In this document: piece by piece, positions 34,255 to 42,683 of the stretch
Numbering within the stretch: the first letter of the stretch is position 1
How the letters are laid out: each line of letters opens with the position of its first letter
DNA from: JAEUHQ01 sp964538915
Lineage (GTDB): Bacteria > Planctomycetota > UBA1135 > UBA2386
Direction: 5' to 3'
Length of the DNA stretch: 64,000 nucleotides
NCBI GenBank assembly: GCA_964538915.1
Contig: CAZIFB010000002.1
Span: forward strand, 299,694 to 363,693
Notes under the pieces: model-generated
Databases searched by the model: none
What the model saw: only the letters and a program-made list of their open reading frames with translations
Told to the model about the DNA's origin: nothing
Made by a program: the position numbers and the translations under genes

Positions 34255-35781
34255 TTACTTCGCCGGCGCCGCGAGCTGACGGCGCGCGACCTCGACGGCG
34301 TCGTGCTGCGGGAAGCCGTAGGTCGTCGACGCGCCCGGCCAAACGTGGCGCTCCGGATTCGCGGGCACCGACGCGACCGCGCGCTGCAACAACGCCTCGC
34401 CTTCGCGACGGCGCGCTTCCTCGGGCCGCTGCCGCAGCGCCTTGCCGAGCAGGGCGAAGACGTCGGCGAGTTCGGCGCTCGCCCGCGGATCGAACGGCGC
34501 CTTCGTCTCCGCCGCCTTCAGGTCGTCCGCCAGCTTCACCATCTCGCCGGCCGGCAGGGCGCCGTTGCGCAGCGCTTCGATGCGCAAGCGCAGCGGCTCG
34601 ATCGCCGCGGTCGACCGGGTGAGATCCGTCGGAACCGGCACGAACGGCTCGACGCCGTCGGGATCGTCGACGACTTTGCGCGCGACGAGGATGGCGCCCG
34701 CCGCCGCCGGCGCCGCCGCGAGCTTCATGCGGACGCGGGCGCGGCCGTCCTCCGACCACGTGTGTGCGAACGCCGTGGTCCCGTTCCCGAGCGCGACACC
34801 GATCTCGATCGGGTGGCGTCCGGTTGCGGCGCAGACGACGTTCGCTTCGTACCAGGACTGGCCGTCGGCCGACGCTGCGGCCTTCGCGATCTCGACCGTG
34901 GCGCTCGTGCGGACGCCGGAGAACGCATCGCGGAGGAACGCGCCGACCTGTTCCTGGTACTCGCCGTCCTGGGTGAACAGTCCGTGCGGGGACGATCGTG
35001 TGCCGGGCAGCACCCAGAGCCGCTTGTCGCCGCCGTACGCGGTGAATGTGGCGATCTGCGCCTGCCGGTCACGCTCCGACTCGAGTTCTCCGCTGAGGAA
35101 CAGGGCCGGCGCCTTCGTGCGCGGTGCGCCTTCCACGGGTTCGACGTCGTCGGGCATGCCGGCGAACTCGAGCATCCCGGTCGACAGCGCACCGAGCATC
35201 GAGCCGTCGTCCTTCGTCGCCTCCCGCACGATCGCGCGCGGGCTCGTGAGTCCCTCGAGCACGACGCCCGCGCAGGGGCCCTGGGTGCGCGCCGCCCACA
35301 GCGCCGTGACGGCGCCCCAGCCGATGCCGAAGTACGCGATGCGCTGCGGATCGACGTCCGGCCGCGCGCGCACGTGGTCGAGCAGGGCCGGCACGTCGTA
35401 GATCCACGCCTGCAGTGTCGGTGTTCCCTTGCTGCGACCGAATCCGCGCGGGTCGTACACGACGACGTGGAATCCCCGCTCGTGCAGGAACGTGTAGTAG
35501 GGGTGCAGCACGCTGACGTTGGTGTGCTCGTCGTGGAAGAGCACGACCGTGCGCCCGTGCGCCTCGGCGGACTTCACGAAGGAGCCGGTGAGCGACGCGT
35601 CGCTGTGCAGTTCGATCGTGAACGGATCCGCGTCGAGGCCGAGGGACGAGGGCTCGACGAGCCAGCCCGGCGGTGGCTGCAGGATCTGCTTGCTGACGTC
35701 GTCCTGCACGGACGAGCAGGCGGCGAGCACGAGGAGCGGGAGCGTGCACGCACGCGAGAGGCGTCGGCTCATGGTGTTCAT
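34255..35781 (-). CDS. Lipoprotein alpha/beta hydrolase
   Basis: 508 residues from the ATG at 35781, overlapping the opcA stop (ATGA). A lipoprotein signal ends in LVLAACSS (Cys22). Residues 70-300 form an alpha/beta hydrolase similar to the BEM46/YqkD group: VVLFHDEHTNVSVLHPYY, VVVYDPRGFGRSKG, the elbow AYFGIGWGAVTALW, where the nucleophile position is Gly-Ile-Gly-Trp-Gly rather than GxSxG, and VLPGTRSSPHGLF. The usual serine is therefore missing and activity is doubtful. The last 200 residues are helical (TPR-like). Third gene of zwf-opcA-lipoprotein. Confidence 0.82.
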   Translation of the reverse strand: MNTMSRRLSRACTLPLLVLAACSSVQDDVSKQILQPPPGWLVEPSSLGLDADPFTIELHSDASLTGSFVKSAEAHGRTVVLFHDEHTNVSVLHPYYTFLHERGFHVVVYDPRGFGRSKGTPTLQAWIYDVPALLDHVRARPDVDPQRIAYFGIGWGAVTALWAARTQGPCAGVVLEGLTSPRAIVREATKDDGSMLGALSTGMLEFAGMPDDVEPVEGAPRTKAPALFLSGELESERDRQAQIATFTAYGGDKRLWVLPGTRSSPHGLFTQDGEYQEQVGAFLRDAFSGVRTSATVEIAKAAASADGQSWYEANVVCAATGRHPIEIGVALGNGTTAFAHTWSEDGRARVRMKLAAAPAAAGAILVARKVVDDPDGVEPFVPVPTDLTRSTAAIEPLRLRIEALRNGALPAGEMVKLADDLKAAETKAPFDPRASAELADVFALLGKALRQRPEEARRREGEALLQRAVASVPANPERHVWPGASTTYGFPQHDAVEVARRQLAAPAK

Positions 35782-36725
35782 CCGAGGTCGATGGCGGCGG
35801 CGAGCAGGTCGCCCTCGCGGCCGCGCGACAGCGGCACGCGGTACGGCAGGTGGCAGAACTCCTTCGTCGTCACGTGCGCGGTCACGTGGCCGGTCTCGTT
35901 CGCGAGATCGATCTCGTCGTCGCCGGTACGGAGCGTGACCCGCGTCGGGCAGGACCCGGGATCGGCGTCGTTCTCGCGCACGATGCGGGCGGCGAGACGG
36001 GCGTTCAGCCAGTCGCCGAGGAGCAGAGCGGACGAAGTGGCGGCGGCGCCGTGGCGGATCGTCGCGGTCGCGGCGCTGCCGGCGTGCCACGGGATCCGTT
36101 CGAACGCCTCGGCGAGCGCGCGGCGCCACGGACTCAGCCGCAGCCAGCCGAGGTCGGTGATGCGCTGCCCGCGTTCGCGACGCGCAGCGACGTGCGCGAG
36201 TTCGCGTTCCGGCGCGCGGAAGGAGCGGGTGTCGACGACGGTGTGGTCGCAGAGGCGCGCGAGCTCGTCGAAGTGCGGTTCCGTGCGCGGCCAGGGCGCG
36301 GCCCAGTACAGGTGGTTCGGCAGGTCGTTCACGAGCAGCGGTCGCACGAGGCCCGGCATCCGGTCGAAGCCGTTCTCGGGCAGGCGTACCGCGATCTCCT
36401 CGAGCACGATGTCCTGCGTCGAGCCGTGCGCCCGCGTCGTCGCGGAGACTTCGGCGGTGACCGCGGTCACCGCCGGATCGACGACGAGCAGGAACGCGCG
36501 ACACGGTGTTCGCAGGTGCAGCCGCTCGACCGCGGCGCGCAGTGCGCCCTCGTCCGCGGCCGTCGTCACACCGACGAAGTTGATCGCGAGCGAACGGGTC
36601 ACGTCGCCGTCGCCGGCACCCGTGTTGCCCGCCGCGCACGTGCGCCACAGCCCGCGCAGGGCGTCGGGGATCTTCGGCAGTGGAACGGCGACCGGCGCGG
36701 TCCGGCAGGGTGCCTGGGCCGCCAT
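35778..36725 (-). CDS. opcA: OpcA, glucose-6-phosphate dehydrogenase assembly protein
   Basis: 315 residues. The start overlaps the zwf stop by one base (TGATG). Family features include SLAINFVGVTTAADEGALR, the region RAFLLVVDP, VTAEVSATTRAHG, and RPLLVNDLPNHLYWAAPWP, all seen in OpcA proteins of cyanobacteria and actinobacteria, which bind and activate glucose-6-phosphate dehydrogenase, in cyanobacteria under thioredoxin control. Directly downstream of zwf, as in those groups. Length is close to that of cyanobacterial members minus the extended C-terminus. Confidence 0.88.
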   Translation of the reverse strand: MAAQAPCRTAPVAVPLPKIPDALRGLWRTCAAGNTGAGDGDVTRSLAINFVGVTTAADEGALRAAVERLHLRTPCRAFLLVVDPAVTAVTAEVSATTRAHGSTQDIVLEEIAVRLPENGFDRMPGLVRPLLVNDLPNHLYWAAPWPRTEPHFDELARLCDHTVVDTRSFRAPERELAHVAARRERGQRITDLGWLRLSPWRRALAEAFERIPWHAGSAATATIRHGAAATSSALLLGDWLNARLAARIVRENDADPGSCPTRVTLRTGDDEIDLANETGHVTAHVTTKEFCHLPYRVPLSRGREGDLLAAAIDLG

Positions 36726-38263
36726 CACGGCTTCCTCCACTGGCGCCCGTGCGTGAGCAGCGCGTTCGCCGCGTCGGGGCCCCAGGTGCCCGCGACGTAC
36801 TCCTCGGGGCGCTTCGTGCTCTGCTTCCAGCCGGCCACGATCGAATCGACGATGCGCCACGCCTCTTCGACCTCGTCGCGCCGCGCGAACAGCGTCCCGT
36901 CGCCGAGCATCGAGTCGAGCAGGAGCCGCTCGTACGCATCCGCGGTTTCGCCGCCGAACGCGGCGCCGTAGCGGAAGTCCATTCGCACGTCGCGGATCCG
37001 CATGTCGGGCCCGGGCACCTTCGCTCCGAATCGCAGCGCCACGCCTTCGTCGGGCTGGATGCGCAGCAGCAGCATGTTCGGCTGCGCCGGGCGGCCGCCG
37101 CGGAACAGCAGGTGCGGCGGCTGTTTGAACTGGATGGCGACCTCGGTGACGCGGCGTGCGAGGCGCTTGCCGGAGCGCAGATAGAACGGCGTGCCCGACC
37201 AGCGCCAGTTGTCGACGTGCAGGCGGACGGCGGCGTACGTCTCGGTGACCGATGCTGCCGGCACGCCCTCTTCTTCGCGGTAGCCCTTCACGTCCTCGCC
37301 GGCGAACGAGCCGCGGGTGTACTGCGCGCGCACCGTCTCGCGGTCGACGTCGGCGGGCTTGAAGGAGCGGATCGCCTTCAGAACCTTCACCTTCTCGTCG
37401 CGCACGTCGTCCGCAGTCAGCGTCGCCGGCGGCTCCATCGCGACGAGCGTCAGCACCTGCATCAGGTGGTTCTGGATCATGTCGCGGATGATCCCGGACT
37501 CCTCGAAGTAGCCGCCGCGCGAGCCGACGCCGATCGACTCCGCGACCGTGATCTGCACGTGGTCGACGAACTTCTCGTTCCAGAGCGGCTCGAAGATCCC
37601 GTTCGCGAAGCGCAGCGCGAGGATGTTCTGGACCGTCTCCTTGCCGAGGTAGTGGTCGATGCGGAACACCTGCCGCTCGTGGAAGCCCTGGCGCACCTGA
37701 TCGTTCAGCGCCACCGCGGTCGTGAGATCGCGACCGAACGGCTTCTCCACGATGATGCGCGCGAAGCGGCCGTCGCTCTCCTTCGACAGGCCGGCGGCCG
37801 CGAGGTTCTGCAGGATGCCCGGATAGCTGCTCGGCGGCGTCGCGAGATAGAAGATTCGGTTGCCCGCGGTGCCACGCTTCTTGTCGATCTGGTCGAGCCT
37901 CGCCTTCAGGGTGCGATAGCCCTCGGCGTCGCCGAAGTCGGCCTGGTGGAACGAGAACACGTCGGCGAGTGCGTTCCACGACGTCATCGTGTCGCTGCGG
38001 CCGAACTGCTTCACGCCGTCGGCGAGCTCCGTGCGGAACGACTCGTCGGTCCAGTTGCGGCGTGCGAAGCCGACGACCGCGAATCCCGGCGGCAGGAGTC
38101 CGTCCTTCGCGAGGCCCATCAGCGACGGCACGAGCTTGCGCTTCGTCAGGTCTCCCGTCGCACCGAAGATCACCAGCACGCACGGCTTCGCCGTTCGTGC
38201 GCCACGCAACTCGTCAGCGAGTGGATTGGTATCGAGGGCCGCCGCTCCGGGTTTCGTCGCCAT
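36725..38263 (-). CDS. zwf: Glucose-6-phosphate 1-dehydrogenase
   Basis: 512 residues from the ATG at 38263; a GTG seven codons upstream is possible but would add unusual residues. The NADP-binding start VLVIFGATGDLTKRKLVPSL and the active-site motif FRIDHYLGKETVQNILALRF are intact, as is RSGKRLARRVTEVAIQFKQ. It catalyses the first oxidative step of the pentose phosphate pathway, producing NADPH. Followed by opcA with a one-base overlap. The enzyme probably supplies reducing power for peroxide defence; neighbouring genes give no further hint of regulation. Confidence 0.97.
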   Translation of the reverse strand: MATKPGAAALDTNPLADELRGARTAKPCVLVIFGATGDLTKRKLVPSLMGLAKDGLLPPGFAVVGFARRNWTDESFRTELADGVKQFGRSDTMTSWNALADVFSFHQADFGDAEGYRTLKARLDQIDKKRGTAGNRIFYLATPPSSYPGILQNLAAAGLSKESDGRFARIIVEKPFGRDLTTAVALNDQVRQGFHERQVFRIDHYLGKETVQNILALRFANGIFEPLWNEKFVDHVQITVAESIGVGSRGGYFEESGIIRDMIQNHLMQVLTLVAMEPPATLTADDVRDEKVKVLKAIRSFKPADVDRETVRAQYTRGSFAGEDVKGYREEEGVPAASVTETYAAVRLHVDNWRWSGTPFYLRSGKRLARRVTEVAIQFKQPPHLLFRGGRPAQPNMLLLRIQPDEGVALRFGAKVPGPDMRIRDVRMDFRYGAAFGGETADAYERLLLDSMLGDGTLFARRDEVEEAWRIVDSIVAGWKQSTKRPEEYVAGTWGPDAANALLTHGRQWRKP

Positions 38264-38315
38264 GCGTGCGCGGCATGTTGCCACCGCCGCGGGTCGGATG
38301 CACGCGTGCGCGGCG

Positions 38316-39389
38316 TCACAGGATCACGGCGACGGCGGCATTCGACAGGGTGAGGCCGAGAGGTGCCGCCGCGTCGAGGGCCACCGTCTGCGTCGTGAAG
38401 AACAGCCCCGGGTAGCCCGTCGGCACGGGCCACGCCACCGCTCCGTCGCCGACCGCGTCGCACAGCACGAGTGGTCCGAGGATCCAGGCGCCGTTCGCGG
38501 GGAGATACAGCGAGCAGGCGGGCGGGAACGGCGATCCTGCCGCTTCGAGTTCGAGCGCGAAGACGACGACGCCGATGCCGTTCGCGGGCGCGCGCTGGTG
38601 CAGCAGATCGACGGGCGCCCCGCCGATCGTCGGCGCGGAGAAGGCGAGCTCGAACGCGCCGCTGCCGGCGTCGCACCCGGTGCCCCAGGTCCCGATCGCG
38701 CCGGGCAGCAGCCACGTGACGTGCAGCTGCGGCGGTGCTCCGGCGGACTGCCGCGAGTCGAGGCGCCGCGCACGGGAGGCCTGCAGCGTCTCGACCTCCG
38801 CCTTCAGCAGCCACCCGAAGTTCGTCGCGGGCTGATCGACCCACGCCTGCACGTCCGCGGCGCCGAGGCCGTTCGCGAAGCCCGTCGCGGCGCCCGTGAC
38901 CGGCAGCGACGCGGCGAGGCTCGCCGGCGCGGCGAAGTCGCCACCGGGCAGCGACCAGGTCACGTTCGGCCAGGACGAGTGCACCCAGGTCGCATCGCCG
39001 GTTGTCGACGGGGCACCCTGGCCGCCGCCGCCGGTGAGCGCGTACGACGATCCTTCTCCCCACGGCGCCAGGACGCGGTGCGCGTGCATGGTCGTGGGCG
39101 CCTGCGCACCGGATGCGACGACGTTCATCTCGAGTCGCACCGCGACGACGCGCGCCCCCGCGGGAAGCGCGTTCGCGACATCGAAGCGAACGAGCGCGCG
39201 ACGGATCCTCCCCTGCGCGGTGACTCCGACGAACACGCTTTCGCCGAGCGCGTTGCTGAAGTCGCCGTTCGCGTTCTCGTAGAGCGTGTTGTCCAGCGCG
39301 CACGGAACTGCCGTCGTGGTCTGCGCGGCGGCGGGAGCGACGAGTGCGGTCGTCAGTGCGAGGTGGAGCAGTGTCCTTCGATCCGGCAT
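38316..39389 (-). CDS. Secreted DNRLRE-domain protein with C-terminal GTGC beta domain
   Basis: 357 residues from the ATG at 39389 with signal peptide (LLHLALTTALVAPAAAQ). Residues 30-215 fit a DNRLRE/carbohydrate-binding-like beta sandwich (LYENANGDFSNALGESVFVG; RRALVRFDVANALPAGARVV; ATWVHSSWPNVTWSLPGGDF). The C-terminal about 125 residues begin GTWGTGCDAGSG and include a second cysteine in ACSLYLPANG, then VAWPVPTGYPGLFFTTQTV, the domain shared with other secreted proteins here. Likely a surface or secreted protein without enzymatic motifs. Divergent from the PhoX-like gene across 147 bp. Confidence 0.8.
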   Translation of the reverse strand: MPDRRTLLHLALTTALVAPAAAQTTTAVPCALDNTLYENANGDFSNALGESVFVGVTAQGRIRRALVRFDVANALPAGARVVAVRLEMNVVASGAQAPTTMHAHRVLAPWGEGSSYALTGGGGQGAPSTTGDATWVHSSWPNVTWSLPGGDFAAPASLAASLPVTGAATGFANGLGAADVQAWVDQPATNFGWLLKAEVETLQASRARRLDSRQSAGAPPQLHVTWLLPGAIGTWGTGCDAGSGAFELAFSAPTIGGAPVDLLHQRAPANGIGVVVFALELEAAGSPFPPACSLYLPANGAWILGPLVLCDAVGDGAVAWPVPTGYPGLFFTTQTVALDAAAPLGLTLSNAAVAVIL

Positions 39390-39536
39390 GCGGAGCAGGA
39401 TCGCGACGCACACGAGACGAGGATGAAGACCGTGCGAAGCCTCGTCGTCGATCGCACGCGATTCTCTGACGGAGGCTTCACGCATCGTTGCCGATCGCTT
39501 GCGAGTCGTTCGCGAAGGTCTTCGGTCGAGGAATCA

Positions 39537-41534
39537 ATGCAATCCCCGAAGCTCCTTCCATCCGTTCGCGGCGCCGCGCCTTCGCTGCGCGTCGTCGCTT
39601 CCGCCGCGCTGCTCGCGGCTTTCTCCGCGCACGTCTCGGCCCAGGTCCAGCAGGGCCCGAGCTCGTCGCGTTCGCCCTACCTCCGGCCGGCAGCGCCGAA
39701 CGCCGACGTCGTCCGCGGCGTGACGTCGATCGTGACCGCCACCGACCTGGTGCCTCTCACGGGCACTCCGTCCAGCGCGTACGAGATCGCCGGCATCCTT
39801 GACGGCCTCGGCGTCTACGACAACGGTGACGGCACGGTCACGGTGCTCGCCAACCACGAGATCGGCAACGGCGGCGGCGTGGTTCGCCGGCACGGCGCTA
39901 CCGGCACGTTCGTGTCCGAGACGATCCTCGACAAGACGACGCTGCAGGTGCTGTCGGGTCAGGACCTGATCCACACGTTCGTGCTGAACGGCGTCGACCG
40001 CAACGCGACGAACGCCAACGCCCTGGGCATGCAGCGCTTCTGCTCCGCCGACCTCCCGGCGCCGACTGCCTTCTACAACGCCGCGAGCGGCCTCGGCACG
40101 CAGGAACGCATCTTCATGAACGGCGAGGAAGGCGGCTCCAACGGCTGGGTGGTCGCGACGGTCGCCACCGGCCCGTCGAAGGGTCGCGGCTACGTCCTGA
40201 ACCGCTTCAACCTGGCCACGACGCCCGGTGTCACCAGCACCGCGGTCGGTGGCTGGGAGAACGTCGTCGCATCGCCGTTTGCGCAGGATCTGACGATCGT
40301 CGCGGGCAACAACGACGGCGGTTCCGGTGTGATGAACAACACGGTGAACATCTACGTCGGCACGAAGCAGGCGACCGGCAACGTCGTCGAGCGCGCCGGC
40401 CTCGAGAACGGCGTCAACTACCTGGTGAGCGTGCTCGGCAACCCCGCCGAGATCGTGAACGCCACGACGCGCGCCACGAACATCACGACGGGCACGCGGT
40501 TCTCGCTCGTGTCGTTCACCGCGGCGTCGCCGAGCGGCACGACGTTCTCGCGTCCCGAGGACGGTGCGTGGGATCCCACCAACCCGCGCGACTTCTACTT
40601 CGTCACGACCGACCGGCTCGACACGCTCACCAACACGGGCCTGAACCGGACGATCGGTGCGACCGGCGCGTCGCAGCAGGGCAGGAGCCGCCTGTGGCGT
40701 CTGCGCTTCGACGACATCACGAACCCGACGCTCGGCGGGGCGATCCACCTCCTGATCGACGGCAGCAAGGACAACCAGAAGGTCAACATGCTCGACAACA
40801 TGTGCGTCGGCGGCGACGGCATGGTGTACCTGACCGAGGATCCGGGCAACTCGACCTACCTCGGCAAGACGTGGGCGTACGACCCGATCACCGACACGCT
40901 CGTGCAGCTGCTGAAGTTCGACACCGCCCGCTGGGGCGATCTCGCGGTCAACGGGGGGACGCCGGGTGCGATCGCGCCCTACACGAACGACAAGGAGATC
41001 TCGGGCGTGATCGACGTGACCGATCTCTTCCCGCACGCCGCGGACGAACGCGTGATCCTGCTCGACGTGCAGGACCACTCGACCAACGCCGGGGTGGCGA
41101 CGCCCTCGTCGGTCGAAGGCGGCCAGCTGATCCTCGCGCGCGTGGCGCTGCGCGCGGCGGCTTCTTCGTTCGGCACGGGCTGCAGCGTGACTCTCGCTCC
41201 CGCGACTTCCGAGACGCCGGTCATCGGCACTCCGTTCGTCACCGATCTCACGAACGTCGCGCCCTCGAGCACGATGTTCATGATGCTCGGCTTCCCGCTC
41301 GCGGTGCCGTTCGACCTGTCGATCCTGAACCTGCCGGGCTGCCTGCTCTACCAGGACATCGTGTTCGGCGGCTCCTTCCCGTGCGTGTCGACGGGTCCGA
41401 CCACGGCGCAGAACACGTTCACGTTCCCCGACGCGTTCGACCTCACGGGCTTCGCGCTGGTGATGCAGGCGTGGGGCTTCGACGCGGTCGCGTTCCAGAC
41501 GAGCAACGCGCTCAACGTGCGCCTCGGCCTCTGA
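39537..41534 (+). CDS. Secreted PhoX-like (DUF839) protein with C-terminal GTGC domain
   Basis: 665 residues from the ATG at 39537, preceded by GAGGA; a signal peptide ends near SAHVSAQ. The body resembles DUF839/PhoX beta-propeller phosphatases: YDNGDGTVTVLANHEIGN near residue 90, FSRPEDGAWDPTNPRDFYFV near 340, SRLWRLRFDDI, and VYLTEDPGN with GKTWAYDP. In PhoX, acidic and cysteine residues of such motifs bind Fe-Ca. From about residue 545 a terminal domain begins SSFGTGCSVTLAP and contains PGCLLYQD. Phosphatase activity is not established. First gene of a run with imelysin and a di-heme protein (one-base overlap). Confidence 0.82.
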   Translation: MQSPKLLPSVRGAAPSLRVVASAALLAAFSAHVSAQVQQGPSSSRSPYLRPAAPNADVVRGVTSIVTATDLVPLTGTPSSAYEIAGILDGLGVYDNGDGTVTVLANHEIGNGGGVVRRHGATGTFVSETILDKTTLQVLSGQDLIHTFVLNGVDRNATNANALGMQRFCSADLPAPTAFYNAASGLGTQERIFMNGEEGGSNGWVVATVATGPSKGRGYVLNRFNLATTPGVTSTAVGGWENVVASPFAQDLTIVAGNNDGGSGVMNNTVNIYVGTKQATGNVVERAGLENGVNYLVSVLGNPAEIVNATTRATNITTGTRFSLVSFTAASPSGTTFSRPEDGAWDPTNPRDFYFVTTDRLDTLTNTGLNRTIGATGASQQGRSRLWRLRFDDITNPTLGGAIHLLIDGSKDNQKVNMLDNMCVGGDGMVYLTEDPGNSTYLGKTWAYDPITDTLVQLLKFDTARWGDLAVNGGTPGAIAPYTNDKEISGVIDVTDLFPHAADERVILLDVQDHSTNAGVATPSSVEGGQLILARVALRAAASSFGTGCSVTLAPATSETPVIGTPFVTDLTNVAPSSTMFMMLGFPLAVPFDLSILNLPGCLLYQDIVFGGSFPCVSTGPTTAQNTFTFPDAFDLTGFALVMQAWGFDAVAFQTSNALNVRLGL

Positions 41535-42676
41535 TGCGCATCGCGGCCGCGGTCGCCGTCCTGCTGCTGTCGCCGTCGCCCGCCGTCCTGCTCGCGCAGG
41601 ACGGCGGCGCCGCGGTCGAGCCCGCGCGAGCCGTCGTGCGGCGGCACGCCGAACACTGCCACTCCCTCTACGCCGAGTGCGTGACGAAGGCGCAGACCAT
41701 GCAGCGCGCGGTGAAGGAACTCCTCGCGGCTCCGGGTGAGCGGACGCTGGGAGAGGCCCGCGCCGCGTGGGCTGCGGCCCGCGTCGTCTACGGCGAGACG
41801 GAGGCGCTGCGGTTCCGCGGCGGGCCGATCGACGCGATCGAGCCGTTGATCAACGCGTGGCCCGTCGACGAGGCGTGGATCGACCACGTGGTCGGCAGGC
41901 CGGACGCTGGGCTCGTCAACGACCGCCGCTCGTTCCCCGTGCTCGGCGCCGAGGTGCTGTGCGCCGCGAACGAACGCGGCGGCGAGACGAACGTCTGCGT
42001 CGGCTGGCACGCGATCGAGTTCGTGCTGTGGGGGCAGGACCTGGATCCGGCCGGCCCGGGCAGCCGCCCCGCGTCGGACTTCGCCGATGGCGCGCCGGGT
42101 GCCGCGCGGCGGCGGGAGTACCTGACGATCGTCGTCGGCCTGCTCGTGGGCCACCTCGTCTCGCTGCGCGACGCCTGGGCGCCCGATGCGCCGGCGCGGC
42201 GCCGGTTCGAGGCGGACGTCGCCGGCTCGGTACGAGGGATGTTGACGGGAGCCGCCATCCTGACCGCGTTCGAGATGTGCGGCGAACGGCTGGCCGTCGC
42301 GTACGAGTCGCGCGATCAGGAGCAGGAACACTCCTGCTTCAGCGACACCACGTGCGCCGATCTCGTCGCCGACCAGCGCGGCGTGATTGCGGTCTTCGCG
42401 GGCGATCGCGGAGCACCCGGTGCTCCCGATCTGTTGTCGCTCGTGCGCGCGAAGGACCCGGCAGTCGCCGATCATCTGCGCCGCACCCTCGACGACACGC
42501 TGCGTGCGTTGCGAACGATCCCCGCACCGTTCGACCGCGCGTTCCTCGGCGCCGACGACGCTCCCGGCCGGCGTGCGATGCGGGCCGCGATGGAGGCGCT
42601 CGAACAGCAGGCCGAAGCGATCACCATCGCCGGTCGCTTGCTCGGGCACGACCTGCCGCTGCGGCCGGGTGGCTGA
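41534..42676 (+). CDS. Imelysin-family protein (IrpA/ICMP-like)
   Basis: 380 residues; ATG at 41534 overlaps the preceding stop (TGATG). Signal peptide of about 21 residues. The GxHxxE signature is VGWHAIEFVLWGQD (His159, Glu162), and the second-repeat signature is EQEHSCFSDTTCADL, both standard for imelysins. The proteins have two similar helical bundles, lie in the periplasm or on the outer surface, and are iron-regulated in several bacteria; proteolysis is doubtful. Context with a di-heme oxidoreductase immediately downstream (7-bp gap) is the usual imelysin arrangement. Confidence 0.93.
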   Translation: MRIAAAVAVLLLSPSPAVLLAQDGGAAVEPARAVVRRHAEHCHSLYAECVTKAQTMQRAVKELLAAPGERTLGEARAAWAAARVVYGETEALRFRGGPIDAIEPLINAWPVDEAWIDHVVGRPDAGLVNDRRSFPVLGAEVLCAANERGGETNVCVGWHAIEFVLWGQDLDPAGPGSRPASDFADGAPGAARRREYLTIVVGLLVGHLVSLRDAWAPDAPARRRFEADVAGSVRGMLTGAAILTAFEMCGERLAVAYESRDQEQEHSCFSDTTCADLVADQRGVIAVFAGDRGAPGAPDLLSLVRAKDPAVADHLRRTLDDTLRALRTIPAPFDRAFLGADDAPGRRAMRAAMEALEQQAEAITIAGRLLGHDLPLRPGG

Positions 42677-42683
42677 GGAGAAC

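Noticed and set aside
34231..34270. Hairpin GGCGCCG/CGGCGCC between the NhaD-like and lipoprotein genes as a terminator
   Set aside because: The stem is short, with alternative pairings of the self-complementary CGCCGGCG, and the right arm lies inside coding sequence. Too ambiguous to list.
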